64,000 nucleotides of DNA from Nyssa sinensis. Its lineage: Eukaryota; Streptophyta; Magnoliopsida; Cornales; Nyssaceae. Location of the stretch: contig CM018036.1 of NCBI GenBank assembly GCA_008638375.1, positions 6,634,392 through 6,698,391 of the forward strand. Reading direction: 5' to 3'. Shown here piece after piece: positions 40,041-50,200 of the stretch. Made by a program: the position numbers and the translations under genes. Under the pieces are notes generated by a model. The model had not been told where the DNA came from, searched no databases, and was given only the letters and a program-made list of their open reading frames with translations. Every line of letters starts with the position of its first letter. Position 1 is the stretch's first letter.

Positions 40041-41035
40041 TTAACCTTGAAAAACCAACCCAAAACAGCAGGGAGTGGCAGCTGAAGATGATGGGTGTCA
40101 TATTAATGACATCTATGAAGCACGGACACTCTATTTGGCTCACGTGTTCGTGTCGGATACGTATCGGACACCGACACTCTCACACACTTCGCGGACACGT
40201 ACCCGACACTTCAATTATGGATGTTGATGATTAAATGAAGTTTGTTCCTTAATTTTTATTTAATGACTTTATTATTTTAATAATATTTTTGTAATTTATG
40301 TGTTTTTATGCCAACTTTAATTGAAATAATATTAGGTTCTTATTACATGGTCATATAAAACATATAAAAAATTTCTATATATTAAACGTGTCCTTGACAT
40401 GTCCGTGTCTTACTATTTTTAAGAAATAACGTGTCATATCCATGTCCCGTGTTTGTATCTGTATCTGTGCTTCTTAGAATGACGTGAATAAGCCCACATA
40501 TGTTAAACTTTTGAAGGTTAAGCAGCAACAAAACTCACTATACTAGTTGAGACACAATAAAACATCTAAGTTTGAGCACTGATTCTCACCCATTATTTCA
40601 CATTAAAAAAAAGGCTAATCATAAGGCCTGAAACAAGTCCCTTGTTAACTTTCCATTCTATATACCGTCTTGTGCGTGCATTGGCACTAGGAAGAGGGAT
40701 TAAGATTATGCTTTCCCATCATTTCCATCCAAATACAGAAAGTCTCCCTCCTCAGTCAAACCTTAGATTAGTAAAAAAATCATGGGTCACATAATCACGT
40801 AGAATTCTCTTGTATTCCTTTTCATTCGGCATATCACAGAAAATAATTCCACTTAAAGTGCAAATATCATCAGCATGAGACCGATCAAAAAAATATTAGT
40901 TGGCATGAGTGATGGGGATTTTTTTCTTTTAGGGAAATTGGGAGGTATGTTAAGGCATGCAGCTCACTGAAAAGCCTCAGATGCCGCCCACACACATACA
41001 TACGTACATATATACATGCATACATATATATATAC

Positions 41036-41074
<39 letters not shown>

Positions 41075-42170
41075 TTAACCTTGAAAAACCAACCCACAAA
41101 CAGCATGGAGTGGCAGATTAAGATGATTGGTGTCATATTAACAAGTAACAACGTGAATAAGCCCACATATGTTAAACTTTTGGAGGTTAAGCAGCAACAA
41201 AACTCACTATAATAGTTGAGACACAATAAAACATCCAAGTTTGAGCACTGATTCTCACCCATTATTTCAAAAAAAAAAAAAGAGGCTACTTTCCATTCTA
41301 TACACCGTCTTGTGTGTGTATTGGCACTAGGAAGAGGGATTAAGATTATGTTTTCCCATCATTTCCATCCAAATACAGAAAGTATCCCTCCTCAGTCAAA
41401 CCTTAGATTCGTAAAAAATCACGGGTCACATAATCACTTAGAATTCTCTTGTATTCCTTTACCATTTTCTTACACAAATTCCAGGTGCTCTGGTGGGAGT
41501 TAGGAGATGCAAATTTAATCAAATTTTAATACTCAATTATGGAAAAAAAAATCCTACAGAATACAAATGCATATTATGCAAACAATTAAAAGGACATCGA
41601 ATCCCCAAGGACCACTTACCTATCAAAAAATAAAAATTAAAGGGCATCCAATCACAAGAAGTAGCATGTAATGAGTCTAAATGAACTAACAACGTCAGTA
41701 ATGTAAGTTTAAGAAGGCACAAGACCAAATTACAGAAAAAGGCAGCACGGTGATTTTTAATTTTCCAAAAATATCGAACTTCAAATATTTACATTCATAT
41801 ACATAAATGGTAGAAAGAGAAGAAAAACTCACTTTTCGTCAAGCTTCTTGAGCTCTTCGTCAATCTTCCCATGCATCGAATCCAGGACGGACTGATCCAT
41901 ATCCAACACCGAATTGACAGCTAGGGTTTCGTATAGTGGAGCCATATCTACACCAATACAACATATCAAAAAACAATTTTTTTTAGGAAAAACAAAATCT
42001 TCCCGGTATACTTTTTGGTTGTGGTGGTGGTTACCGTCGGCTTTGACGGAGGCGAACACCTCTTCACGGAGGCGGATTTTCTCGATGTCTTGGACATCTG
42101 GGTGCGTGAGCAGGAATAGCTTGTTAGCTAGCACCAAATGAGGTTGCTGTGGGCCCTCTTGACCTTCCAT
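34234..42170 (-). CDS. RPN7: 26S proteasome regulatory subunit RPN7 (PSMD6), complete
   Basis: Lid subunit of the 26S proteasome 19S regulatory particle; helps hold the lid and its deubiquitinase RPN11. Eight exons on the minus strand: 42035-42170, 41833-41947, 36645-36735, 36389-36534, 36057-36276, 35796-35904, 34526-34694 and 34234-34408. All junctions are GT-AG and in phase; 1161 bases give 386 residues, the family size being about 387. The N-terminal half is the helical repeat region ([20 protein letters not shown]... [20 protein letters not shown]); the C-terminal part is the PCI domain ([20 protein letters not shown], then [20 protein letters not shown]) ending in [15 protein letters not shown]. 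Intron 2 is 5.1 kb and carries duplications and a MITE. No damage seen. Confidence 0.97.
34971..35152. repeat. 89-bp tandem duplication in RPN7 intron 6
   Basis: TACTTCAAAGAAAT(G/T)ATGCA at 34973 and 35062; AGCTCAAAGCTCAACAAGTC and TTTTAAATT(G/A)CTGATCTGC follow in both. About 95% alike. Confidence 0.85.
36993..37252. repeat. 130-bp tandem duplication in RPN7 intron 2
   Basis: TAGAAATTCAACACATTAAA at 36993 and 37123; GGGAATAGTTTCAGACCACA and GCATAGAC follow in both units. Confidence 0.85.
38616..38690. repeat. C-run/A-run junction plus GA tract in RPN7 intron 2
   Basis: A run of C followed at once by a run of A, then (GA)n and GGGA repeats. A similar C-run/A-run junction lies at 39664-39691 and, outside the gene, at 4977-5005. 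Confidence 0.85.
39955..40040. repeat. Compound microsatellite (CA)n(TA)n(GA)n in RPN7 intron 2
   Basis: Part of duplication copy A; the matching tract in copy B is at about 40990-41074 with different unit numbers. Confidence 0.95.
40111..40477. mobile_element. 367-bp MITE inside copy A of the intronic duplication
   Basis: Present in copy A, absent at the matching point of copy B. Ends ATCTATGAAGCACGGACAC and, reversed, TCTAAGAAGCACAGATAC; AATGAC flanks it on both sides (40105-40110 and 40478-40483). The subterminal parts repeat GTGTCGGA/CGGACAC phrases. Confidence 0.75.
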
Positions 42171-42275
42171 GGTTTCTCTTTTTCCTCTCTAACGCAGAAC
42201 TCTGAGTTAGCTTTGTTCGTTTCGTGCAGAGCAAGAATGAGTTCCAGTACGCCTGTGCTCTAGTGCTTATACTCT
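42171..42275 (-). promoter_or_regulatory. RPN7 leader and TATA-like box
   Basis: GAGTATAAGC on the minus strand at about 42265-42274, about 100 bases above the ATG. The nearest end of the Pack-MULE (42375) lies only about 100 bases further upstream, so the element occupies what would be the proximal promoter. Confidence 0.5.
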
Positions 42276-42374
42276 GTTTGGAAACAGATCTCGCGGGGAA
42301 AGGAATTTTGGAATGAAAGTAACATAGAAAGGATATATACTACTATTCATACAATACAATTTTATTAAAACTTT

Positions 42375-42456
42375 GGGCAAATTACACCTACCTCTCCTGA
42401 GGTTTCTGACAATTACAGAAACCTCTTCTATAGTTTCTGAAATAACACTGTCCCCC
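42375..42456 (+). repeat. Left terminal inverted repeat of the Pack-MULE
   Basis: About 82 bases, from GGGCAAATTACACC to AACACTGTCCCCC. Pairs with 43954-44036 at roughly 88-90% by eye. Similarity beyond this point is patchy but includes the motif TAACGGAGTT / AACTCCGTTA. Confidence 0.9.
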
Positions 42457-42756
42457 TTCTGGTTTACTGATTTGTAACAGATTCCCCCTTGATCGTTAGT
42501 TGACCTAACGGAGTTTGATGATGTAAGCAATTTTTTGTCTAAATGCCAATTTTACCCTTACAAATCATGATTAAATGACAAAACTACCCTCACTTTAATA
42601 ATAATTTTTTTAATTAAAAAATAAAACAAAATTCCTCCAACCATCTCCCCCCCCTCTCTCTACAACGCAAATTCCTCTCTTCTCCATCAATCTGTTTTTT
42701 CAAATTGCATTCATAAGCTCAGCAACATATTAACAACAAAAGACACATAAAATAGA

Positions 42757-42933
42757 TCAAACAAGAACAGAGAAGCAGTTGCAGTAATCTTCCATCTTCG
42801 ACTCCTTAACTAATCCATCAACCACAAGCTGCATTGTTGCTGTACCAATAATGAAACGCCTAGTGATGACCTCCTTGCACAACTCGAAAGCAAAATCAAA
42901 ATCACCCTTTTCACAAACAAATGGAAGAAGCTC
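42757..42933 (-). pseudogene. PPR protein fragment captured by the Pack-MULE
   Basis: After a TTGTTGCAG acceptor at 42934-42936 the strand reads ELLPFVCEKGDFDFAFELCK, EVITRRFIIGTATMQLVVDG and LVKESKMEDY, a stretch typical of the C-terminal end of short P-type pentatricopeptide repeat proteins of organelles. After KME the match fails, which probably marks the capture border near 42785. Splicing from the LRR piece would put this segment in another frame. Confidence 0.75.
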
Positions 42934-43061
42934 CTGCAACAAAGGCAATCACAATTGGCATATATTTTTCAGATTTGACATGCACACATTGAACAAAAAA
43001 ACAAATATATATATATATATATGTGTGTACATATATATATATATATATTAGTGGGACTTAC

Positions 43062-43203
43062 AGCAAGTAGAGAGATGAACAGTTCCCAATCTCTTCAGGA
43101 ATTGGGCCTGTCAAGGAATTTCCATCCAACTGAATAATTCCCAAGCTGCCAGAATCGCATATATCGCCTGGGATTGAACCATATAAGGCACTGTTCCCGT
43201 CTG
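43062..43203 (-). pseudogene. LRR receptor-like kinase fragment captured by the Pack-MULE
   Basis: Reads GNSALYGSIPGDICDSGSLG, IIQLDGNSLTGPIPEEIGNC and SSLYLL: two leucine-rich repeats with the plant LxGxIP spacing. It resembles the probably inactive LRR receptor kinases around Arabidopsis At3g28040. The piece follows a CAG acceptor-like site at 43201-43203 and runs into GTAAGT at 43061-43056, so it could act as an exon of a chimeric transcript. It has no kinase or membrane part. Confidence 0.8.
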
Positions 43204-43205
43204 CC

Positions 43206-43721
43206 ATTGAACACCACCACCGCAGTTATGAGTATGGAATCATTATTAAACAGAAAACCGGATTTAGGGTCAACAATCGTAGCTGCGTGAAATCACACCA
43301 ACCATGCGATTTCTTCTTGCTCGAGAACCGGTGCCACGAATCGCGATGAATCGATTTAGATTCATCGAGAGGGTTAACGACGGCAAGGCGGTAGCTGGCG
43401 AAGCAGTCCCATTTGGATGACGACGTGCCACGGGGGTCCATGATTTGGAGGAAGATAGAAATGTAACCAGGCAAAGCTTGCGAGTCTCTTTTTTGGATAC
43501 ACGAGCAGGCGGCAATCATATCCCCCGACCTCAAAGTACTTGCTCCATAGTGCCCTAGCTTTAACCTTAGCGAAATTGAATATGCTCCATTTACACACCG
43601 CTGCGAATTCGCCCCGCCGTTCCACCATCACCGATTCCTGGCCACCGGTAGCGTCACGCGGCACCGCCGGATCCTCCGCCGCGCCTCCATCTCCTTCGTC
43701 TGGCTCATCAACCATATCCAT
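43206..43721 (-). pseudogene. MATH/TRAF-like gene fragment captured by the Pack-MULE
   Basis: From ATG at 43721: MDMVDEPDEGDGG..., then VMVERRGEFAAVCKWSIFNF, ARALWSKYFEVGGYDCRLLV, ALPGYISIFLQIMDPRGTSS, SWHRFSSKKKSHGWCDF and DPKSGFLFNNDSILIT. This is the MATH domain of the large plant TRAF-like proteins such as Arabidopsis At2g25320. Two shifts break the frame: one extra base in the A-run at 43487-43494 and one missing base near 43285; together they return to the first frame. Only one of the tandem MATH domains is present. The CT-rich stretch above the ATG may be captured 5' UTR. Confidence 0.85.
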
Positions 43722-43953
43722 CTGCTTGTGTTGACTGATTATTGAAGTTTTGGGATTATAATTTTGGATAGAGAGAGAGGGGGATTTGGGGTGTGCACTG
43801 TTTGGGTTAGGGTTGAAGGATAGAGAGAGGATGGAGGAGGAGGAGAGAGAGTCTCATGAATTTTTTTTAATAAAATTATAATATTAAAATATAAGGGTAA
43901 AATAGTAATTTTACTAATTCCGTTAACGGAGTTAAGGAGACAAGACTGACAGG

Positions 43954-44036
43954 GGGGGGACAGTGTTATTTCAGAAACTATAGGGGAGGTTTCTGTAATT
44001 ATCAGAAACCTCAGGGGAGGTAAGTGTAATTATCTC
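43954..44036 (-). repeat. Right terminal inverted repeat of the Pack-MULE
   Basis: Mirror of the left arm; read on the minus strand it begins GAGATAATTACACTTACCTC. The C-run at its inner edge is longer than in the left arm. Confidence 0.9.
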
Positions 44037-44045
44037 TAAAACTTT

Positions 44046-45040
44046 TTATTTTTTGATATCACTGTTCAAGTATTAATCAATATAAATACTATTTAATTAA
44101 GTTTTTTATTATTAGTCAATTAAGTTCTTATACTCCTCCTATCAATACTAATACCGAGAAACTGAATTTATTAGCACCAAAAAACTAAATTCACTTACAC
44201 TAAGAACAATCACATAAATCGATAAATTTTTTTGATAAAATGTTAAGATAAGAATAATATTACTCGTAAAACCCTTTTACCTTCCATCTCATTTTGTTAT
44301 TTTCTTGTATTTTTTTCATGGAGTTCTTGAATCCGTTAATTTATAAATGTACTTCAATCAAAGTCAATTGTAAATTATAGTCTTAAAATATTAGCGAAGG
44401 CAAATAATTTAAATAATTAATTTTTTAATTTATAAATTTAATTACACATGTAACATTAATAATTTATAACTGACTAATATTATTAGTCAGTTATAAATTA
44501 TTAATATTATTATTTTAAATTATAATAACAAGTTATAAAACTACATGATTGTATTTGAAATCGACATGAGGTCTTCTTTTCAAATTTGACTGTAGTTTTA
44601 TATATTGAAACATTGATATGACTGTGATAGATTTGTGTTTGGATCGCCAAATTTGGATTTAAAAAATTGCAATAAAGAGAGGAATAAAAATGGCAAAAGA
44701 GATAAGAAACTTGGGAGTGCAAAGATTGACATGGGAAATAACTGGAAATAAGTTAATCCTCTGTTTTTTCATGACAATGCAGTCCCCTGCTTGGAGATAT
44801 ATGTATTTGTGTGTGTATATATGTGTTTGTTCAAAGCGAACTTTCGAAGCCCACCGCTGGGTTCGCATTGTTTGAGATTGTTTACCTTCACTGTCAGCTG
44901 CCAAGGAGAAACCATAAAAAAAAATTAAACAAAGGGACTGTGAGAGTGCAAGAGAATGTACATCTATATAGAGCTCTCTGGTAGATTTGTTAACTAAGTT
45001 TGGTTGTCCCAGAGGATACCCATAAACTGCCTTGCAGTTA
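44046..45040. other. Intergenic with a long palindrome
   Basis: AT-rich spacer between the Pack-MULE and the GDSL remnant. Apart from the palindrome at 44458-44502, I see no feature. Confidence 0.6.
44458..44502. repeat. Perfect 21-bp arm palindrome with 3-bp loop
   Basis: AATAATTTATAACTGACTAAT, then ATT, then its exact reverse complement. A few further bases outside also pair. It could extrude as a cruciform or be the collapsed ends of a TIR element. No coding role. Confidence 0.95.
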
Positions 45041-45060
45041 CATATATATAGTCCTCTAGT
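45041..45060 (+). promoter_or_regulatory. TATA box of the GDSL remnant
   Basis: ACATATATATAGTCC at 45040-45054, about 55-65 bases before the ATG at 45106. Promoter looks intact. Confidence 0.5.
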
Positions 45061-45391
45061 TTTCACACCATATACAACACGAAAAGAGCACAAAGACAAG
45101 GGAAGATGGCTAAGAGTAGCATGTGCCTTCTCTCTTTTTGCCTCTTCTTCTTCTTTGTACAATCTCAAGCTCGCCATCATTATCTTGCTTGCACCAGCTA
45201 TATACTTATTTGGAGACTCAATTGTTGACAATGGCAATAACAATTTTCCGGAGACACTGATGAAAATAAATTTTACACCATACGGCATAGATTTTCCTGA
45301 AAGAGCCACAGGCCGATTCTCAAATGGACTTACAGTCATTGATTACTTGAGTAAGTTGGAATAAACTTTAAATTACATTCATGCAATAATC

Positions 45392-46643
45392 TGTAGTAAT
45401 CTGAATTATATATATATATATACTGAGAATAAATACATATATGTATATATACTGTAATATGAATTAAACAGAATAAATAAACACTGTTATAATAATCAAA
45501 ACAGAATGGAAATACAATAAAACTCACTGTATTTAGAATTAACCAGAATGTAAATCCGAGCCTTGTGAAATTCACAATTTCCTTAAGACGAATTTGCTCC
45601 CTCTCGGTGCTCAAGGTGATGAGCAATCGTCTCCCAAGATAGAACGGATTTCGATTCTAAAGAAGCAGCACTTCTATCTTTAGAACCCTACGAACACAAC
45701 AATGGCAGCACTCGAACTAGACTTATACAGACTATGCAGAGAGAGAGAGAATGCAATAAATCGGATGGGATGATATGCAATGGAGGTCTGGTATTTATAG
45801 GCTTCTTCATGACTGTTTGGTACAGTCATGAAGGTTCAGTTGTGTCTGTTCGCCATGAACAGACACAGGGAAGATGACTGTTCAGTCAAACCAACACCAT
45901 CGCAAAACGACGGCGTTTAGGACTCCCAACGGTAACCGTACGCATGTCACAAAACGACTGCGTTTTGGACTCCCAACGGTAACCTTACGCTTGACGTAAA
46001 ACGACAGCGTTTCGGAATCCGAATGGTAACTTAAACGCAAATTTAAAACGACTGCGTTTTCTGGTTTGAAAATTTTAAATAAATTTTCTCCAAAAAGATA
46101 TATATACACAACAAGCCCAAGCCCAAGCCCAAGCCCAGGCCCAGAACCTAGAACCCAGAACCCAGAACCCGAACCCGAACCCGAGCCCGGCCCGGCCCGG
46201 TTCGGTTCGGTTCGGTGCGGTGCGGGGCGGGGCGGGGCGGGGCGGCGGCGGCGGCGCGCGCGTGTGTGGTGGTCCAAGCATTTGCTTAGGTCCTCCCTCT
46301 TCCACAAAATTGGGGTGCCCCTTGGGGCCCAAACCCCAAAGCAAGGTATGTGTATATATACTCTTTAACAGCCTTGTTTCCATCCTATGTGGGACACAAG
46401 CTTTTGCACAAGTTTCAAGGCTCACAAGTTTCAAGGCTTAGTTACCATTCCCAAGTGGTGATGTTTGGAGGCAATTTCTCATTCACCCCTTAATGGTTTT
46501 GAGCAACCCAATATTTAATCTTTATCTCCTCATGGAGGAGAACACATTCCCATGTGGACCCACTAAAATTAATTTGTGGGACCCACTTTAATTTTAGCTC
46601 AAAGTTAGCTATTTATTATGCTCAAACCCATTATTTTCCAACA
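45392..46643 (-). repeat. Copia LTR 1 (3' end of the array), 1252 bp
   Basis: In element orientation TGTTGGAAAA... to ...GATTACTACA. A TATA box CTATAAATAC is at about 45791-45800 (minus strand). U3 holds a GC-rich graded repeat (46110-46266) and four AAAACG(A)C-n-GCGTTT motifs (45900-46062). Confidence 0.93.
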
Positions 46644-46656
46644 ATCCCCCACATGA
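46644..46656 (-). other. Polypurine tract of the left copia copy
   Basis: Minus strand CATGTGGGGGAT directly before the LTR end TGTTGG. Plus-strand DNA synthesis would be primed here. The same tract precedes LTR 2 at 53108-53120. Confidence 0.8.
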
Positions 46657-47218
46657 ATGAAATTGACTGAAAGTAATGCAAATGATATGCAGACACTAGT
46701 TCGAGTATAGTGGAAAAGTTACTGCATTGGGTTAAGTAGCCTACTGGCTTTGAACTTGCCCTAGTGAACGACTATCGGATTTACTTAGCTAATCAGTAGA
46801 CATGAGGTCTTTGAACTGTCAGCCGTTTGTGTAAATCAAGACAATAGAAATCACACAGTACCCTCTCGGACATAGTTGGTTCTCACGTTTGTGTTCATTT
46901 TGGCCTTGAACACCTCTTGGTTCTGTGAGTGTTTTAGAGAATTCAGCCTTTCAAATTCTCATAGAAGTGGCCCCTTCTTACTCACATAGGTGATTTCTAT
47001 GTAGAGTATCCTGCAATACCCGACTTGGACATCTTTCCAAGATATAGAGATCATTAAAAGCGTAACTTATCCTTGGTTCTCGCGGCAGATGTGCACTGTC
47101 TCATCATAGGAATGGTTAGGAGTAAATATCTCCTCAGTGCGTACTGAGTTGTTTCATAGTTCGGTTGGCCCTTTGAACCTAGATCTTGGGATCTCCAGTC
47201 AACTAGGTTGGGTTGCCA

Positions 47219-50200
47219 CTATGACAACTCTTGTTTAGACATAGGCTTTAAACCCATTCCCTTCGATGAACTTTCCACTTGCTCTCGTGTTAGGCCTTTT
47301 GTAAGTGGATCCGCAATATTATCTTTTGACCTTACATAGTCAATGGTGATAATTCCATTCGAGAGCAATTGTCTAACAGTATTATGTCTTCGACGTATGT
47401 GTCGTGACTTACCGTTATACATATGACTTTGTGCCCTTCCAATTGCTGATTGACTATCACAATGGATACAAATAGCGGGCATTGGTCTTGACCAATTTGG
47501 AATATCCTCTAAGAAATTGTGAAGCCATTCGGCTTCTTCTCCAGCTTTATCTAAAGCAATGAATTCAGATTCCATTGTAGATCTAGCAATACATGTTTGT
47601 TTGGAGGATTTCCAAGACACAGCTGCACTTCCTAGAGTAAAAACATATCCACTTGTGGATTTGGTGTCTTTTGAATCAGATATCCAATTAGCATCACTAT
47701 ACCCTTCAAGGACAGCTGGATATCTCGTGTAGTGCAGTCCATAATTTTGGGTATATTTTAAATATCCCAAAAGTCTTATTATTGCTTTCCAGTGATTGTT
47801 TCCAGGATTACTCGTAAATCGACTAAGCTTACTCACTGAATATGCTATATCAGGTCGAGTGCAGTTCATGACATACATTAAGCTGCCTATTATACGAGAG
47901 TACTCTAATTGAGATATGCTTTCTCCAATATTTTTCGCAAGATGAAGACTTACATCCACTGGTGTCTTTACAGGATTTATGTTATACTTCTTGAACTTAT
48001 CAAGTAATGTCTCAATGTAATGAGATTGTGATAAAACAAGTCCATCAGACATTCTAGAAATTTTCATTCCTAAAATGGTGTCTGCGACACCTAAGTCTTT
48101 CATATCAAATCTATTGGATAACATTTGTTTTGTAGCATTTATCATATCAATGGTGCTACCTAAAATTAGCATATCATCAACGTAAAGACATAAGATGACA
48201 TATCCTTTTTGAGTGGTTTTGACATATACACATTTGTCACACTCATTGATCTTGAATCCATTTGACATCATTACATTGTCAAATTTCTCATGCCATTGTT
48301 TTGGTGCTTGTTTTAATCCATAGAGGGATTTGACAAGCTTGCATACTTTTCTTTCTTGTCCAGAAGCAATGAACCCTTCGGGTTGTTCCATATATATTTC
48401 TTCATCTAACTCACCATTTAAGAAAGCAGTTTTCACATCCATTTGATGTATTTCTAATCCATTTAAAGCTGCTATCGCAATCAACATACGAATAGATGTG
48501 ATTCTAGTAACTGGTGAGTAAGTATCGAAATAATCTAATCCTTCCCTTTGCTTATAGCCTTTGACCACAAGTCTTGCTTTATATTTCTCTATTGACCCAT
48601 CAGCTTTCATCTTCTTTTTAAAGATCCATTTGGACCCTAATGGTTTGGAACTAGGTGGAAGATCCACTAATTCCCACGTATGATTTTGCATGATGGATTC
48701 AATTTCACTATTGATTGCTTCTTTCCAATATGAAGCTTCGGGAGAGGACATTGCTTCCTTGAACGTTTGAGGATCATTTTCCAACAAATATGTTAGAAAA
48801 TCAGGTCCAAAGGACGTTGATTTCTTTGCTCTCTTGCTACGTCTAGGTTCATCAATTATAGACTTTTGGTCTATACTTTCATGATTATTACTAATTGTAG
48901 CTTCTAGAGGCCTTTTCTGTAAACTTGATTCATGTGTCATGTTATAAGGAAATACATTTTCAAAAAATGAAGCATCCCTTGACTCAATAATTGTATTAAC
49001 ATGCACATCAGGAATCTCAGATTTATGCACAAGAAATCGATATGCACTACTGTTATTTGCATAACCAATGAATACACAATCAATGGTTTTTGGTCCTATC
49101 TTAACCTTTTTAGGTTTAGGAACTGCCACTTTAGCTAGACACCCCCACACTCTTAAGTATTTATAGCAAGGTCTATGACCTTTCCATAATTCATAAGGTG
49201 TTTTATGAGTTTTCTTATGAGGTACTTTGTTGAGAATATAATTAGCGGAAAGCAAAGCTTCCCCCCACAAATTCTGGGGTGAACCAGAACTTAACAACAT
49301 AGCATTCATCATCTCTTTTAATGTTCGGTTTTTGCGTTCAGCAATACCATTAGATTGAGGTGAATAAGGAGCGGTAGTTTGGTGAATTATTCCATGTTCT
49401 GAACAGAACTCCTCAAAAGGTGATTCATATTCACCACCTCTATCACTTCTTATTGCCTTGATCTTTTTGCTAAGTTGATTCTCAACTTCATTCTTGTAAT
49501 GTTTGAACATTTCTATAGCCTCATCTTTACTTCTTAGCAAATATACATAACAGTATCTAGTGCAATCATCAATAAAAGTAATAAAATACTTTTTTCCCCC
49601 TCTAGTTTGCACAAACTTTAAGTCACAGATATCACTATGAATTAAATCTAGAGGTTCAGTACTTCTTCCAACAGAATGGAAGGGTAATCTTGTCAATTTA
49701 GATTCCACACAAGTTTCACATTTGTGATTAGGATTAATATCAAATTTAGGCAAAAATTCTAAGTTAATTAATCTACGTAAAGTATCATAATTAACATGTC
49801 CTAATCTAGCATGCCAAATATTTGAAGACTCAACCAAGTAAGAAGAAGAAGCATTATTATTATTATTAATAGATTTTGGTACAATAGTCATAACATTCAT
49901 CTTAAACAACCCCTCAGTCAGATAACCCTTTCCCACAAACATCTCATTCTTAGTGAGTACAAATTTGTCAGACACAAAGACTAACTTGAAGCCATTCTTG
50001 CTAAGCAATGATCCAGAGACCAAGTTCTTTCGAATGTCAGGCACATGAAGCACATCGTTGAGAGTGAGTTCTTTGCCAGATGTCATTTTCAGTATCACCT
50101 TTCCACGTCCTTCAACCTTGGAACTTGAAGAATTACCCATGAAGAGTTGTTCTTCTTGCTCAACAGGTTTGTAGGTAGAGAACATCCATTTGTTTGAGCA

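Larger units (their letters stand above)
39799..41465. repeat. Large tandem duplication in RPN7 intron 2
   Basis: Copy A (about 39799-40825) and copy B (about 40826-41465) share AATTCCACTTAAAGTGCAAA, GGGAAATTGAGAGGT/GGGAGGT, GCATGCAGCTCACTGAAAAG, a (TA)n(GA)n tract, GTTAAGCAGCAACAAAACTC and ATCATTTCCATCCAAATACA in the same order. Copy A is longer chiefly because of an inserted MITE (40111-40477). Identity is roughly 93-95% by eye. Confidence 0.85.
42375..44036 (-). mobile_element. Pack-MULE carrying fragments of three genes
   Basis: Mutator-type element without transposase. A perfect 9-bp target duplication, TAAAACTTT, lies at 42366-42374 and 44037-44045. The terminal inverted repeats are 42375-42456 and 43954-44036: left GGGCAAATTACACCTACCTC..., right reversed GAGATAATTACACTTACCTC..., then both CCTGAGGTTTCTGA(C/T)AATTACAGAAACCTC and TAGTTTCTGAAATAACACTG. 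Between them, all on the minus strand, lie parts of a MATH/TRAF-like gene (43721-43206), an LRR receptor kinase gene (43203-43062) and a PPR gene (42933-42757). Captured pieces include splice signals and what looks like a 5' UTR. This is the layout of Pack-MULEs, which pick up and shuffle host gene fragments. Confidence 0.9.

Noticed and set aside
45882..46441. Pro/Arg-rich and Gly-rich frames over the LTR GC repeat
   Set aside because: Products of translating a simple repeat; they recur at 52.5 kb and change with repeat length at 59 kb.
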